Positions 8,040 through 16,122 of a DNA stretch of 41,720 nucleotides are shown in pieces. The position numbers and the translations under genes were made by a program. This stretch comes from Phil1 sp964546125 (GTDB lineage Bacteria > Bacillota > Clostridia > Christensenellales > CAG-138). Within the stretch, counting starts at the first letter, position 1, and every line of letters begins with the position of its first letter. The stretch covers positions 1 through 41,720 of the forward strand of contig CAZJIS010000007.1 of assembly GCA_964546125.1 (NCBI GenBank), given 5' to 3'. The notes below the pieces were generated by a model. It made no database searches. It was not told where the DNA came from and saw only the letters and a program-made list of their open reading frames with translations.

Positions 8040-8608
8040 GACGAAGTCCCCCTGTAAAACGAGACCGCGGCCTCGCCGTAAAAGCGCCTGTCCGCGAGGG
8101 CAAAACCCTCGGGCGCGTCGGGCGATTCCCCGGCGCGGTGCTCGGCGGCAACGATGAACCCCACATCGAGCGCGTTCGCCGCGCGAAGTGCCGCCATGGC
8201 CTTTGGGATCAGATCGCCGCCATAAGGCGGATCTAAAAACACGAGGCCGAACCTGTGCCCCGCCGTGGCCGCGCGCTTGATCGCCAGTTCGAACCCAAGG
8301 CACGAAAGCGCCGTTTGTTCCCCGAAGCCGAGCTTTTTGACATTTGCCCCGATGACGGCGCAGACCTCGCGCGAAGCATCGTTGAGCCACGCGAATGCCG
8401 CGCCGCGCGACACGGCCTCAAGCCCCAGCGCGCCTGAACCCGCAAACAGATCAAGCACCGCCGCCCCCGGAACTTCATGCTGCAAAATGCCAAAGAGCGA
8501 TTCGCGCACGCGCTCGAGCGTGGGCCGCGTGAAATTGCCCTTGGGGGTGCGGATGAGCGCGCCCCGCTTTTCGCCCGCGATGATGCGAACGCTTCCGAAG
8601 CTTTTCAT
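8036..8608 (-). CDS. rsmD: 16S rRNA (guanine966-N2)-methyltransferase RsmD
   Basis: RsmD methylates G966 of 16S rRNA using S-adenosylmethionine. The protein is 190 residues, normal for the family. It begins with RIIAGEKRGALIRTPKG, followed by TRPTLERVRESLFGIL, the SAM-binding VLDLFAGSGALGLEA and the catalytic LDPPY. It forms an operon with coaD (4-base overlap). The ATG at 8608 has no Shine-Dalgarno; an extended -10 ends six bases upstream, so the transcript probably begins at or next to the start codon. Confidence 0.94.
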   Translation of the reverse strand: MKSFGSVRIIAGEKRGALIRTPKGNFTRPTLERVRESLFGILQHEVPGAAVLDLFAGSGALGLEAVSRGAAFAWLNDASREVCAVIGANVKKLGFGEQTALSCLGFELAIKRAATAGHRFGLVFLDPPYGGDLIPKAMAALRAANALDVGFIVAAEHRAGESPDAPEGFALADRRFYGEAAVSFYRGTSS

Positions 8609-8614
8609 CGTATT

Positions 8615-8644
8615 ATTGTATCATTGCGCGCAAGGCGCACACAA
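8615..8644 (-). promoter_or_regulatory. rsmD promoter abutting the start codon
   Basis: On the minus strand TGATACAAT (8623-8615) is an extended -10, with a weak -35 TTGTGT (8644-8639) 18 bases upstream. Only six bases separate the -10 from the rsmD ATG, which puts the likely transcription start at the A of ATG, i.e. a leaderless mRNA. Confidence 0.6.
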
Positions 8645-8647
8645 GCG

Positions 8648-9226
8648 TTAATGTGGATTCTTAACAATAATTCCATTGTTTGTAACAACATAATCCATCG
8701 AAACGTCGTTTTGGTCGCCCGGCACCCGCGAAAAGATCTGGCAATCATAGGCGAGCCCGACCTTCACGCCCGCAAAATCCGCAAGCAGCCTGTCGTAATA
8801 GCCCGCGCCGCGCCCAAGCCTCATGCAATCATCATCAAAAGCAAGGCCGGGAACGACCGCAAGGCCGACTTCATTTGGCGCGATGCGCGCGCAGCGCGCG
8901 GGGTCCGGTTCGAGGATGCCGTAGCTGCCCGGGCGAAAATCCGCCTCCGTTTCGGCGATGTAGAGCGCAAGGCCGCCCTCGGCGAGGCACAGCGGGAAAG
9001 CCGTGCGCTTTCCCGCGGCGCGCGCACGCTCCACAAGCGCCGCGGGCGAGCACTCGCCCCGGATGGGCATGTAGGCGAGGAGGGTATGCGCTCGCTCAAA
9101 TGCGGGCAGGGCTTCAAGCCGCGCGCAGGCGGAGCGGGAAAACGCTTCCCGCTCCGCCGCACCGAGGGACGCTATGCGCGCCTTGGCTTCTTTGCGGAGT
9201 TTCTGTTTTTCGATCGCGTGCGTCAC
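8648..9226 (-). CDS. 5-formyltetrahydrofolate cyclo-ligase
   Basis: Converts 5-formyl-THF and ATP to 5,10-methenyl-THF, returning the storage folate to one-carbon metabolism. The 192-residue protein matches the MTHFS/YgfA family: an N-terminal KQKLRKEAKARI, YMPIRGE, PNEVGLAVVPGLAFD and the glycine-rich LGRGAGYYDRLL that binds ATP. The start is GTG at 9226, overlapping the amidohydrolase stop by four bases (GTGA). It ends 39 bases before rsmD. Folate uptake is represented separately at 21 kb by folT. Confidence 0.93.
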   Translation of the reverse strand: MTHAIEKQKLRKEAKARIASLGAAEREAFSRSACARLEALPAFERAHTLLAYMPIRGECSPAALVERARAAGKRTAFPLCLAEGGLALYIAETEADFRPGSYGILEPDPARCARIAPNEVGLAVVPGLAFDDDCMRLGRGAGYYDRLLADFAGVKVGLAYDCQIFSRVPGDQNDVSMDYVVTNNGIIVKNPH

Positions 9227-10389
9227 GCCTTTTCGTGGGCGACCTGCCCGTTGACGAGCGTGAGGATGCAGCGGCTGCGAAAATCGAGCGGGTGGCCGTT
9301 GAACACGGCGACGTCGGCGTCCTTGCCCGCTTCAAGCGAGCCGACGCGGTCGTCGATGCCGGTGATCTTCGCCGCGTTGATGGTCACAGAACGCAGGGCT
9401 TCCGATTCGGGCAGGCCTTCGCGCACGGAAAGCGCGGCGCAAATCGGCAGATACTGCTGGGGAATGACGGGCGAGTCGGTCATCATAGCGAACTCGATGC
9501 CGTTCTCCCAGAGGATGCGCGGCGCTTCAAAGGTGAGGTTTTTAAGCTCGATCTTGCTGCGATCGGAAAGCAGCGGCCCGATGATGACGCCCTCGCACTG
9601 CCCGCCCAAGGCCTCTTTGATGAACTTGGGGATCATATAGCCCTCGGTGCAATGCTCGAGGGTATAGCGCACGTTGAACTCGCGGCACAGGCGAAGCACC
9701 GTGAGGATATCGTCCGCGCGATGGGCATGAATCTTGAGCGGCAGCTCGCGGCGGATGACTTTGACCATCATTTCGCGGCCAAGGTCGCGCTCGGGCGCCT
9801 TGTCCGCGTCCTGCTCGCCGCGCGCAAGCTTTTTTGCATACTCCTGGGCCTCCATGAGGGCCTTGCGGAAAATCGCGGCCGTGGCCATGCGCGTTTCGGG
9901 GGTTTTGTTCTGCGAGCCGTAGCAGCGCTTGGGGTTCTCGCCAAACGCCGCTTTCATGGCGATGGGAAAGCGCAGCGTCATCGTTTCAACCGAATTGCCG
10001 AAGGTCTTGAGCGCGGCGAACTGCCCGCCGATGACATTGGCGCTGCCGGGGCCGGTGACGCAGGTGGTCACGCCCGCGGCGCAGGCCTCTTCAAAATTGC
10101 GGTCGAAGGGATTGATCGCATCGATCGCGCGAAGCTCCGGCGTGACGGGATTGGTGATCTCATTGCCGTCCGCGCCCACGCTGCCTATGTGATCCTCCCA
10201 CATGCCGATGTGGCAGTGCGCATCCACCATGCCGGGCATGACATAGCAGCCCGAAACATCCCGCACTTGGGCCGCGGGAGCGGCAAGGTTTGCGCCCACG
10301 GCGGCGATCTTATCCCCGTCGAGCATGATGTCGGCCATAATCCAGTTGCCCTCGGGCGTGAGGACCGATCCGTTTTTCAATATCAGCAT
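9223..10389 (-). CDS. Metal-dependent amidohydrolase
   Basis: An amidohydrolase-superfamily enzyme of 388 residues (imidazolonepropionase/COG1228-like); the substrate cannot be read from sequence. The beta-sandwich start LKNGSVLTPEG is followed by the metal ligands DAHCHIG near residue 60, KIHAHRADD, TLEHC and a late MTDSP aspartate, so the metal site appears complete. The C-terminus SVTINAAKITGIDDRVGSL is typical for the superfamily. The ATG at 10389 has GGGAGG directly upstream; nine earlier in-frame codons are not needed. It lies between nnrD and the folate cyclo-ligase. Confidence 0.88.
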   Translation of the reverse strand: MLILKNGSVLTPEGNWIMADIMLDGDKIAAVGANLAAPAAQVRDVSGCYVMPGMVDAHCHIGMWEDHIGSVGADGNEITNPVTPELRAIDAINPFDRNFEEACAAGVTTCVTGPGSANVIGGQFAALKTFGNSVETMTLRFPIAMKAAFGENPKRCYGSQNKTPETRMATAAIFRKALMEAQEYAKKLARGEQDADKAPERDLGREMMVKVIRRELPLKIHAHRADDILTVLRLCREFNVRYTLEHCTEGYMIPKFIKEALGGQCEGVIIGPLLSDRSKIELKNLTFEAPRILWENGIEFAMMTDSPVIPQQYLPICAALSVREGLPESEALRSVTINAAKITGIDDRVGSLEAGKDADVAVFNGHPLDFRSRCILTLVNGQVAHEKA

Positions 10390-10405
10390 AAAAAACCTCC
10401 CAGTT

Positions 10406-11269
10406 TTATTCGGCAAAAGTTGCGAGCGTCGCTTCGATCATTCCGATCACGTCGCGGGCTAAAAGCATGCGTTCGGCAAGCAGGGCAAGGGCTTCGTCGG
10501 CGCTCGTCCCGAGAAGGTATGCTCCCGCGCACGCCGCCTCGAATGCGGGCAGGCCCTGCGCAAGCAGCGCAAGCACGAGACCCGCGAGCACATCTCCGCT
10601 GCCGCCCTTAGCAAGGCCCGGGTTGCCCGTCGTGTTGCGGAGCACGCGCCCATCCGGCGCGGCAATGACGCTTTCGTGGCTTTTGAGAAGCACCGTGCAG
10701 CCCCACGCGGCAGCAAAACGCAAAGCGACCTCTTCCTGTTCGGCGGCGATCTGCGCGGCGGGAATCCCCGTGAGCCGTTCCATTTCCCCAAGGTGCGGCG
10801 TAAGTACGATCTTATCGTGGAGCAAGCGCCCCCTCTCCCCCATGTGCGCGAGCGCGAAAAGCCCGTCCGCATCGACGAGCGCGGGCTTGTTCGCGCGGAG
10901 GACCGCGCGCACGAGCGCCTCCCTGCCCTCCCCGCGCCCAAGGCCGGGGCCGATGGCAAGCGCCGTCGCCTCCAAAAGATAGGGCGCGGCAAAAGCCGCG
11001 GCGTTCTCATCCCAATTTTCGCCCGGGCAGCGCACGCACATGGCCTCGGGCAAAGCGTAGAGCGCATCCCCGATGCTTTCCGGCACGAGGACTTTGAGCG
11101 TGCCCGCCCCCGCGCGAAGCGCCGCGCACGCGGCCATTGCCGCCGCACCCGAAAAGCCGGGGCTGCCCGCGATGAGCAGCGCCTTGCCGTAGTCGCGCTT
11201 CGAAGCGGCCCTCCGCCTAGGCGGAAGCCAGTTTGCAACAGTGTCTTTTGTGAGTTCTCGGGCGCTCAT
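10406..11269 (-). CDS. nnrD: ADP-dependent NAD(P)H-hydrate dehydratase
   Basis: Repairs damaged NAD(P)H hydrates using ADP. The 287-residue protein is the ribokinase-like YjeF C-terminal domain (CARKD) only: GKALLIAGSPGFSGAA, GAGTLKVLVPE, AIGPGLGRG, VLTPHLGEMERLTG and NTTGNPGLAKGGSGDVLAG, where GSGD is the phosphate-binding loop. The epimerase domain (NnrE), fused in many bacteria, is absent here. ATG at 11269 is chosen; TTG at 11278 is possible. There is no Shine-Dalgarno, and an extended -10 (TGCTAAAAT, 11288-11280) ends ten bases before the ATG. Confidence 0.93.
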   Translation of the reverse strand: MSARELTKDTVANWLPPRRRAASKRDYGKALLIAGSPGFSGAAAMAACAALRAGAGTLKVLVPESIGDALYALPEAMCVRCPGENWDENAAAFAAPYLLEATALAIGPGLGRGEGREALVRAVLRANKPALVDADGLFALAHMGERGRLLHDKIVLTPHLGEMERLTGIPAAQIAAEQEEVALRFAAAWGCTVLLKSHESVIAAPDGRVLRNTTGNPGLAKGGSGDVLAGLVLALLAQGLPAFEAACAGAYLLGTSADEALALLAERMLLARDVIGMIEATLATFAE

Positions 11270-11279
11270 CTTATTCAAT

Positions 11280-11288
11280 ATTTTAGCA
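11280..11288 (-). promoter_or_regulatory. Extended -10 before nnrD
   Basis: TGCTAAAAT on the minus strand in the 42-base gap between birA and nnrD, with no good -35. Transcription would start within about four bases of the nnrD ATG, so the message would be essentially leaderless. Confidence 0.45.
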
Positions 11289-11311
11289 CGCCCCCGCGCG
11301 AAAATCCATGC

Positions 11312-12085
11312 TCATATGCCGCGGATCGATACATCCCCCGCGCTGACGGCGATGGTTTTGCCCTCGTCATCGAGCACCTCGAGCATGCCGAGCGCATCGA
11401 GCCCCACGGCGCGGCCGCAAAACGCCCCATCGGGCGCAAGCACGCGCACGCTGCGGCCGAGCGTGAGCGAAAGAGCTTCGTAACCGGCGAGGAGCGCGGC
11501 GTAACCCGCTTCGCTCGCGCAGGCCTCGAGGAGCGGCTCACATTCGTTGAGAATCATCGCCGCGACCGCGTTGATGTCGCACTCTTCACCCAGTTCGCAG
11601 GCAAGGGAAGTGGCCGTATCCGCGAGTTCTTCCGGGAACGCCCGCTGGTTGACGTTGACGCCGATCCCCGCGGCGACGAAGCCCGAAACATCCGCTTCGC
11701 ATAAAATGCCCGAAAGCTTTTTGCCCGAAACGAGCACGTCGTTGGGCCATTTGACGCCCGCCTGCACGCCGAACGCTTGCAGCGCGCGGCATACGCCCAC
11801 GGCGAGCGCGAGCACATAGCGCGGCGCAAGGGCCATCGGGAAAGCGGGCCGCAGCAGGAGGGAAATGCACAGCGCGCCCTCCTGCGACAGCCAGCTCCTG
11901 CCCCGCCTGCCCCGCCCCGCCGTTTGCCGCGCGCAAAGCACGAGCGCGCCATGGGGCGCGCCCTGATGGCCAAGGCGCTTTGCCTCGGTGTTGGTGGAAC
12001 CCGTTTGCTCATAAAAAACGACGGCACGGCCAAGGGCCTGTGTCGTCAGGCGTTTTTGCACTTCATCGGGATCAATCTTCGTCAT
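11312..12085 (-). CDS. birA: Biotin-[acetyl-CoA-carboxylase] ligase, no repressor domain
   Basis: Attaches biotin to carboxylase carrier proteins via biotinyl-AMP. The 257-residue protein has the catalytic-domain motifs FYEQTGSTNTEAKRLG, the ligase loop GRGRRGRSW, KWPNDVLVSGKKLSGIL and GIGVNVNQ, plus a small C-terminal SH3-like domain. There is no N-terminal helix-turn-helix before the catalytic core, so it should be a ligase only and not a biotin repressor. Start at ATG 12085, inside the recX end (14-base overlap). Confidence 0.95.
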   Translation of the reverse strand: MTKIDPDEVQKRLTTQALGRAVVFYEQTGSTNTEAKRLGHQGAPHGALVLCARQTAGRGRRGRSWLSQEGALCISLLLRPAFPMALAPRYVLALAVGVCRALQAFGVQAGVKWPNDVLVSGKKLSGILCEADVSGFVAAGIGVNVNQRAFPEELADTATSLACELGEECDINAVAAMILNECEPLLEACASEAGYAALLAGYEALSLTLGRSVRVLAPDGAFCGRAVGLDALGMLEVLDDEGKTIAVSAGDVSIRGI

Positions 12086-12602
12086 CCTCTTCGCCCTCTT
12101 CCACATCGGCAAGGCCCTGCGCATCCCCAAAGACCGCCTCGAGCGCGGCGCTCATCGCCTCATAGGCAAAGCCGCGCCCCATGAGCCTTTTGATGACGCG
12201 GCGCTTTTGCTCTTCCCCCTCTAAGCCGGCGAATTGGCGCGCGTATTTTTCGGCAACCCGGCGGGCGTTCATTTCCTCCGCCGCATCGTCCACAACGGCC
12301 ATGGCTTCGTCGATGAGCACGCCGGGAAGTTTGCGCGCATAGAGCTGCTCGCGCAGTTTGCGGCGGCTCAAGGGCTTCGTCGCAAGGCGGGTTGAAACAA
12401 AATCGGCGACGAAGCGCTCGTCGTCGATGAGGCCGAGTTCAACAAGGCGCGCCATCGTTTGGATCACATCCCCCTCGCCGAAGTCGAGCGCATCGAGTTT
12501 TTCCTCCACCTCGCGCACGGTGCGCGGTTTGGCGGTGAGGTAAGCGAGCGCCGCGTCCATCGGCGATTGGCCCTGTTTTGCTTTTTTCGGCTTCATTCCC
12601 AT
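12072..12602 (-). CDS. recX: Regulatory protein RecX
   Basis: RecX binds RecA filaments and modulates recombination activity. The 176-residue protein has the three tandem three-helix RecX repeats, with LGLIDDERFVADFVSTRL and a C-terminal segment RVIKRLMGRGFAYEAM, and an acidic tail. RecA is not in the window. Start is ATG 12602 or 12596 (MGM), both within reach of GGAGGAG; the first overlaps the upstream gene's stop by ten bases. Confidence 0.92.
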   Translation of the reverse strand: MGMKPKKAKQGQSPMDAALAYLTAKPRTVREVEEKLDALDFGEGDVIQTMARLVELGLIDDERFVADFVSTRLATKPLSRRKLREQLYARKLPGVLIDEAMAVVDDAAEEMNARRVAEKYARQFAGLEGEEQKRRVIKRLMGRGFAYEAMSAALEAVFGDAQGLADVEEGEEDDED

Positions 12603-12787
12603 TCGTTCTCCTCCGCGCGCCGCAAAAGCTCCGCGCGCGTTCGCAATTCCTCAACGCTCATGGGCGGTTGGTCGCTGCCCATGCAATCCCTGCAAACAGA
12701 AAGGCACTCGGGGCATTTGCACCCGCTTTGCAGCCCCTCTTCCACCTGCACCATGTATGCCCCGCAGACCCTGCACGCGCACCTCAT
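12593..12787 (-). CDS. Small cysteine-rich zinc-ribbon protein
   Basis: A 64-residue protein of unknown function. It carries eight cysteines arranged MRCACRVCGAYMV at the start, then CKCPECLSVCRDC near residues 23-35, which suggests one or two zinc sites, followed by a charged helix. It overlaps the lipoprotein upstream by four bases and recX downstream by ten, so it is real and translationally coupled. I do not recognise a named family. Confidence 0.75.
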   Translation of the reverse strand: MRCACRVCGAYMVQVEEGLQSGCKCPECLSVCRDCMGSDQPPMSVEELRTRAELLRRAEENEWE

Positions 12788-13533
12788 CCCAAAGCCTCCT
12801 TCTGCGCCGCCTCCGCGCTTGCCTTCATAAGGCGCATGACGGCGGCGTGTTCATCAAAATGCGGCAACAGCGTTTCGTAGCTTACCGAAAACTCCGGCCA
12901 GCCGCCAAGGTAGGTGGTGATCTCATACGGGCGGTAGAGGATGACGACCGAGTGGCTCGTCAAATAAAAGAGCTGCCCGTTCTCCATAGGCAAAACATTG
13001 GAAAGCAGAAGCATACCGATGCTCTCGGCCTGCCTGCGTATGACATCGGGCACGACGGAGCGCCAGGCTTCGTTTTCGGGGTCAAAGCAATTTTCAAGCG
13101 CGATCTCGCCGCCCGTTGCAGCATCGAGTGTAACGGGAAGTTTAAGGTAGAGTTCACTCGTTTGCAAATCGTAATAGCTAAAGAGCAAAGAGAGCACGCC
13201 GCCCTCGTTGCATTTGACGTTGAAGTAAGTATAGACGGGCGCGCTCATCTGCGCGAGGCCCGCGAGGAGCTTGCGGTAAACGGCGGCGTTGAGCGCATCG
13301 TACCCCTCGGTTTCAACCGCGGGGTAAATGAGCGCGTTGCCGCCGTAGGTTTCCTCGCGCCGCACGAGGGGAAGGCGCAAAAAGCCAAGCGCCTCCGCCG
13401 TGGCGCCGGGGGCGCGGGTTGCCTCGGGCGTTGGAGAGCCCGCGGGCGCAAGCGTCGCCCCGCCATTCGCGCCCGAAGCGCAGCCTGTCAGGAGCAGCAG
13501 CGCCGCAAGCGCCGCCGCCATGAGCTTTCGCAT
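12784..13533 (-). CDS. Lipoprotein with DUF3298/RsiV-like domain
   Basis: A 249-residue predicted lipoprotein: signal peptide with lipobox LLTGC at residues 14-18, a Pro/Thr/Ala linker, then a globular domain. The C-terminal part, with SHSVVILYRPYEITTY and GGWPEFSVSYETL, resembles the DUF3298 domain found in RsiV and other cell-surface proteins, some of which bind peptidoglycan or lysozyme. The strong site AAAGGAGG lies six bases before the ATG. No sigma-factor gene is adjacent, so an anti-sigma role is not supported. Confidence 0.82.
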   Translation of the reverse strand: MRKLMAAALAALLLLTGCASGANGGATLAPAGSPTPEATRAPGATAEALGFLRLPLVRREETYGGNALIYPAVETEGYDALNAAVYRKLLAGLAQMSAPVYTYFNVKCNEGGVLSLLFSYYDLQTSELYLKLPVTLDAATGGEIALENCFDPENEAWRSVVPDVIRRQAESIGMLLLSNVLPMENGQLFYLTSHSVVILYRPYEITTYLGGWPEFSVSYETLLPHFDEHAAVMRLMKASAEAAQKEALG

Positions 13534-13563
13534 GCCTGGCCTCCTTTCCCGATCCTACCGTTG

Positions 13564-13572
13564 ATGATAGCA
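13564..13572 (-). promoter_or_regulatory. Extended -10 before the DUF3298-like lipoprotein
   Basis: TGCTATCAT on the minus strand lies 30-39 bases before the lipoprotein start, with a clear ribosome site in between. It would give the 12.6-13.5 kb group its own promoter, downstream of thiI. Confidence 0.45.
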
Positions 13573-13604
13573 CGCGCGCACAAAAAAATCCCGTGAATAA
13601 AGGG

Positions 13605-14768
13605 TTAATTGATCTCGATGAGCTCGGTTTCGGCGAGGGCTTTTTCGATCATCCCCGCAAAATCGACCGCCGCCTCGCTCGTGCGGATCTCCGCGACCTT
13701 GGGTCGCGTGACAGGGTGCGCCGGGACGAACACCGTACAGCAATCCTCATAGGGCAAAATCGAGGTTTCAAACGTATCGATGCGCTTGGCAATCCGCACG
13801 ATATCTTCCTTATCAAGGCCGATGAGCGGGCGGAACACCGGCATGTCGACCGCGTCGTCGGTCACGCAAAGGCTCTCGAGGGTTTGGCTTGCGACTTGCC
13901 CGAGCGCCTCGCCGGTGATGAGCGCGAGCGCGCCGTCTTTTTTTGCGAGCGCTTCCGCGATTTTCATCATCAGCCGCCGCATGATGAGCGTCGTTTCCTT
14001 GGGCGGGCATTTTTCGTAGATGGCAAGCTGAATTTCGGTGAACGGCACGAGGTGCAGGCGCATTCGCCCGGCATAGCGCGCCAAAAGCTCCGCGAGCCGG
14101 ACGACTTTGTCGCGCGCGCGCTCGCTCGTGTAGGGATAGCTGTAAAAATGCACGGCCGAAAGCTCAAGCCCCCGGCGCGCCATCTGGTAGCCGGCGACGG
14201 GACTGTCGATCCCGCCGGAAATGAGCAGCATCGCGCGTCCCGCGGTGCCCGTGGGCATGCCGGCCGCGCCCATGATCTCGCGCGCATATACGAAGGCTTT
14301 GTCGCGCACTTCGACGCAAAGTTTGGTTTCGGGCGCGTGCACATCGACGCGCAGCTCGGGGAAGCGCTCGAGCATTTCATGGCCGAGCTCGCGGTTGATC
14401 TGCTCCGAATTCATGGGGAAGAGCTTGTCCGCCCGGCGGCAAAAGCACTTAAACGTGCGTTTGCCGGCCAATTGCTCCTCGCGCATCGCATCGGCCGCCG
14501 CCTCGACGATAGCTTCCCAGCTCTTTTCGGCCGCGCGCGCAGGGCTTATCGAATGCACGCCGAACACGCGCGAAAGGCAAATGCCCGCCTCCTCAATGTG
14601 CCCCGGCGCGACGCCGGACACGAAGATGCGCCCCTGATCAAAGCGCACCGAAGCATTGAGCCCGTCGAGCGCACGCTTGATGTTCTCGATCAGCCTGCGT
14701 TCAAAAAACGGGCGGTTGAGGCCCTTGAGATGAATTTCGCCGTAGCGCACGAGCAGAATCTGTTCCAA
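13605..14768 (-). CDS. thiI: tRNA 4-thiouridine synthase ThiI
   Basis: ThiI adenylates and thiolates U8 of tRNA (s4U), and in some species supplies sulfur for thiazole. The 387-residue protein has the N-terminal ferredoxin-like segment LVRYGEIHLKGLN, a THUMP domain, and the PP-loop SGGIDSP, ending with EDCCTVFVPAHPVTRP. It lacks the rhodanese domain of the Escherichia coli enzyme, like the Bacillus form. The best start is TTG at 14768, eight bases after AGGGAG; the frame extends far upstream but that is inside the desulfurase gene. It directly follows its likely sulfur donor. Confidence 0.95.
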   Translation of the reverse strand: MEQILLVRYGEIHLKGLNRPFFERRLIENIKRALDGLNASVRFDQGRIFVSGVAPGHIEEAGICLSRVFGVHSISPARAAEKSWEAIVEAAADAMREEQLAGKRTFKCFCRRADKLFPMNSEQINRELGHEMLERFPELRVDVHAPETKLCVEVRDKAFVYAREIMGAAGMPTGTAGRAMLLISGGIDSPVAGYQMARRGLELSAVHFYSYPYTSERARDKVVRLAELLARYAGRMRLHLVPFTEIQLAIYEKCPPKETTLIMRRLMMKIAEALAKKDGALALITGEALGQVASQTLESLCVTDDAVDMPVFRPLIGLDKEDIVRIAKRIDTFETSILPYEDCCTVFVPAHPVTRPKVAEIRTSEAAVDFAGMIEKALAETELIEIN

Positions 14769-14790
14769 ATAGATCACTCCCTGATTATCA

Positions 14791-15933
14791 TTATCTTCTT
14801 TTATAGCGGCGTAAAAACGCCACCTGCTCGGCGACCGCCGCCGAGGCGATGTCCATTTCCTCCTGCGTGTTGAAGGGGCAGAGGCTGAAGCGGATGGCCC
14901 CCTCCTGCCGCGCGCCGTCAACGCCCATCGCGCTGAGGATGCGGTTTTTTCCCTTTTTGTGCGCGGAACAGGCGGAGCCTGTTGAAACATAGATCTCGCG
15001 CGCCTCGAGCGCGTGCAGCAGCACCTCGCCCCGCACGCCCGGAAACGACAGGTTGAGTATGTGCGGCGCGCCCTCCTCCGGCCGCGGCCCGTTAACGGCC
15101 GCATCTTTAATCGCGAGCAGGTTATTTGCAAGGCGAAGCTTCATTTCCATGATGCGCGCTCGGTATTCTTCAAGGTGCGCGAGATATGCGGCGACCGCCG
15201 CGTCCATGCCCAAGATGCCCGGCGTGTTGAGCGTGCCCGAGCGGCGGTCCCGCTCCTGCCCGCCGCCGGCCTGACCGCCCGCAAAGCGCAGCTCCTTTTT
15301 TACATACAGCGCGCCCACGCCCTTTGGCGCATGGAATTTATGGCCGCTGAGCGTATAAAGATCACAGTTTTTTGCAAGAAACGGCGTTTTCAAAAAGCCC
15401 TGCACCCCATCGGCATGAAAAACCGCCTCGGGCGCCGCCGCTTTGACGATGCGGTTGATGGCCGCAAGGTCGTTGATCGCGCCCACCTCGTTGTTGACAT
15501 GCATAACGCTCACAAACAGCGTGTCGGGCGTGATAAGAGCCGCAAGCGCTTCAAGATCCGCCGTGCCGTCGGCGCGAACGGGCGCCTCGACGACCTCGTA
15601 GCCCTGTTTTGCATAGGCTTTGACGACCTCGTACGCCGAGGCGTGCTCCACGGCGCCCACGATGAGCCTGCCCGTGCCGCGCCGCGCGCGAAGCGTGCCG
15701 GAAACGGCCATGTTGTTGCCTTCCGTGCCGCCGGAGGTGAAAACGATCTCCTGCGCCTGCGCGCCCATCGCGCCCGCAAGCCGCGCGCGCGCGGCTTCGA
15801 CCGCGCGCTCCGTTTCGACCGCCGGAGCATAGGCCGAGGAAGGGTTGAAAAAATTTTGGAGCATATAGTTGCGCGCCGCATCCGCCGCGGCGTCGAACGT
15901 GCGCGTGGTGGCGCTGTTATCTAAATAAATCAT
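14791..15933 (-). CDS. Cysteine desulfurase (NifS/IscS class, NifZ-like)
   Basis: PLP enzyme that removes sulfur from cysteine and passes it to ThiI as persulfide. The 380-residue protein starts IYLDNSATTRTF, has TSGGTEGNNMA, the PLP lysine in SGHKFHAPKG, and the active-site cysteine in STGSACSAHKKG. A dedicated desulfurase-ThiI pair (NifZ-ThiI in Bacillus subtilis) is known to make s4U, and the 22-base spacing here supports that job rather than general Fe-S assembly; no iscU or sufU is adjacent. ATG 15933 follows GGGGGATC. Confidence 0.93.
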   Translation of the reverse strand: MIYLDNSATTRTFDAAADAARNYMLQNFFNPSSAYAPAVETERAVEAARARLAGAMGAQAQEIVFTSGGTEGNNMAVSGTLRARRGTGRLIVGAVEHASAYEVVKAYAKQGYEVVEAPVRADGTADLEALAALITPDTLFVSVMHVNNEVGAINDLAAINRIVKAAAPEAVFHADGVQGFLKTPFLAKNCDLYTLSGHKFHAPKGVGALYVKKELRFAGGQAGGGQERDRRSGTLNTPGILGMDAAVAAYLAHLEEYRARIMEMKLRLANNLLAIKDAAVNGPRPEEGAPHILNLSFPGVRGEVLLHALEAREIYVSTGSACSAHKKGKNRILSAMGVDGARQEGAIRFSLCPFNTQEEMDIASAAVAEQVAFLRRYKRR

Positions 15934-15970
15934 CCTGTGATCCCCCAAGGTGGTAGTCGGGTTCCCCCCT

Positions 15971-15983
15971 AGCATAGTATGCT
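15971..15983. promoter_or_regulatory. 13-base palindrome upstream of the desulfurase
   Basis: AGCATAGTATGCT is a perfect 6+1+6 palindrome 38 bases before the desulfurase start, in the region divergent from clpC. It does not match an IscR site that I know. It overlaps weak -10-like sequence on the minus strand, so an operator role is possible. Confidence 0.3.
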
Positions 15984-16056
15984 TCCCGGAGACCGGACGA
16001 ACCTATGATATGATACCATGCCTTCACGACATTTTCACGCATTTTATGCGCGCGCA

Positions 16057-16085
16057 TTGCCACCTTGCCCGGTTTGGGGTAAAAT
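16057..16085 (+). promoter_or_regulatory. clpC promoter
   Basis: -35 TTGCCA (16057-16062), 17 bases, -10 TAAAAT (16080-16085). It leaves a leader of about 30 bases including AAAGGAGAG. No CtsR heptad repeat (GGTCAAA type) or CIRCE element is visible. Confidence 0.7.
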
Positions 16086-16122
16086 GGATGTTGAGCACCG
16101 GATCGAAAAAAAGGAGAGAATC

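Noticed and set aside
12784..13533. Anti-sigma factor (RsiV) for the DUF3298-like lipoprotein.
   Set aside because: It is a lipoprotein with no cytosolic anti-sigma domain and no sigma gene nearby.
13581..13604. Possible terminator after thiI (CCC...GGG followed by seven Ts on the minus strand).
   Set aside because: Only a 3-bp stem can form, too weak for an intrinsic terminator.
15934..16122. Search for CtsR or CIRCE elements in the clpC/desulfurase divergent region.
   Set aside because: No heptad repeat or TTAGCACTC-type inverted repeat was found.
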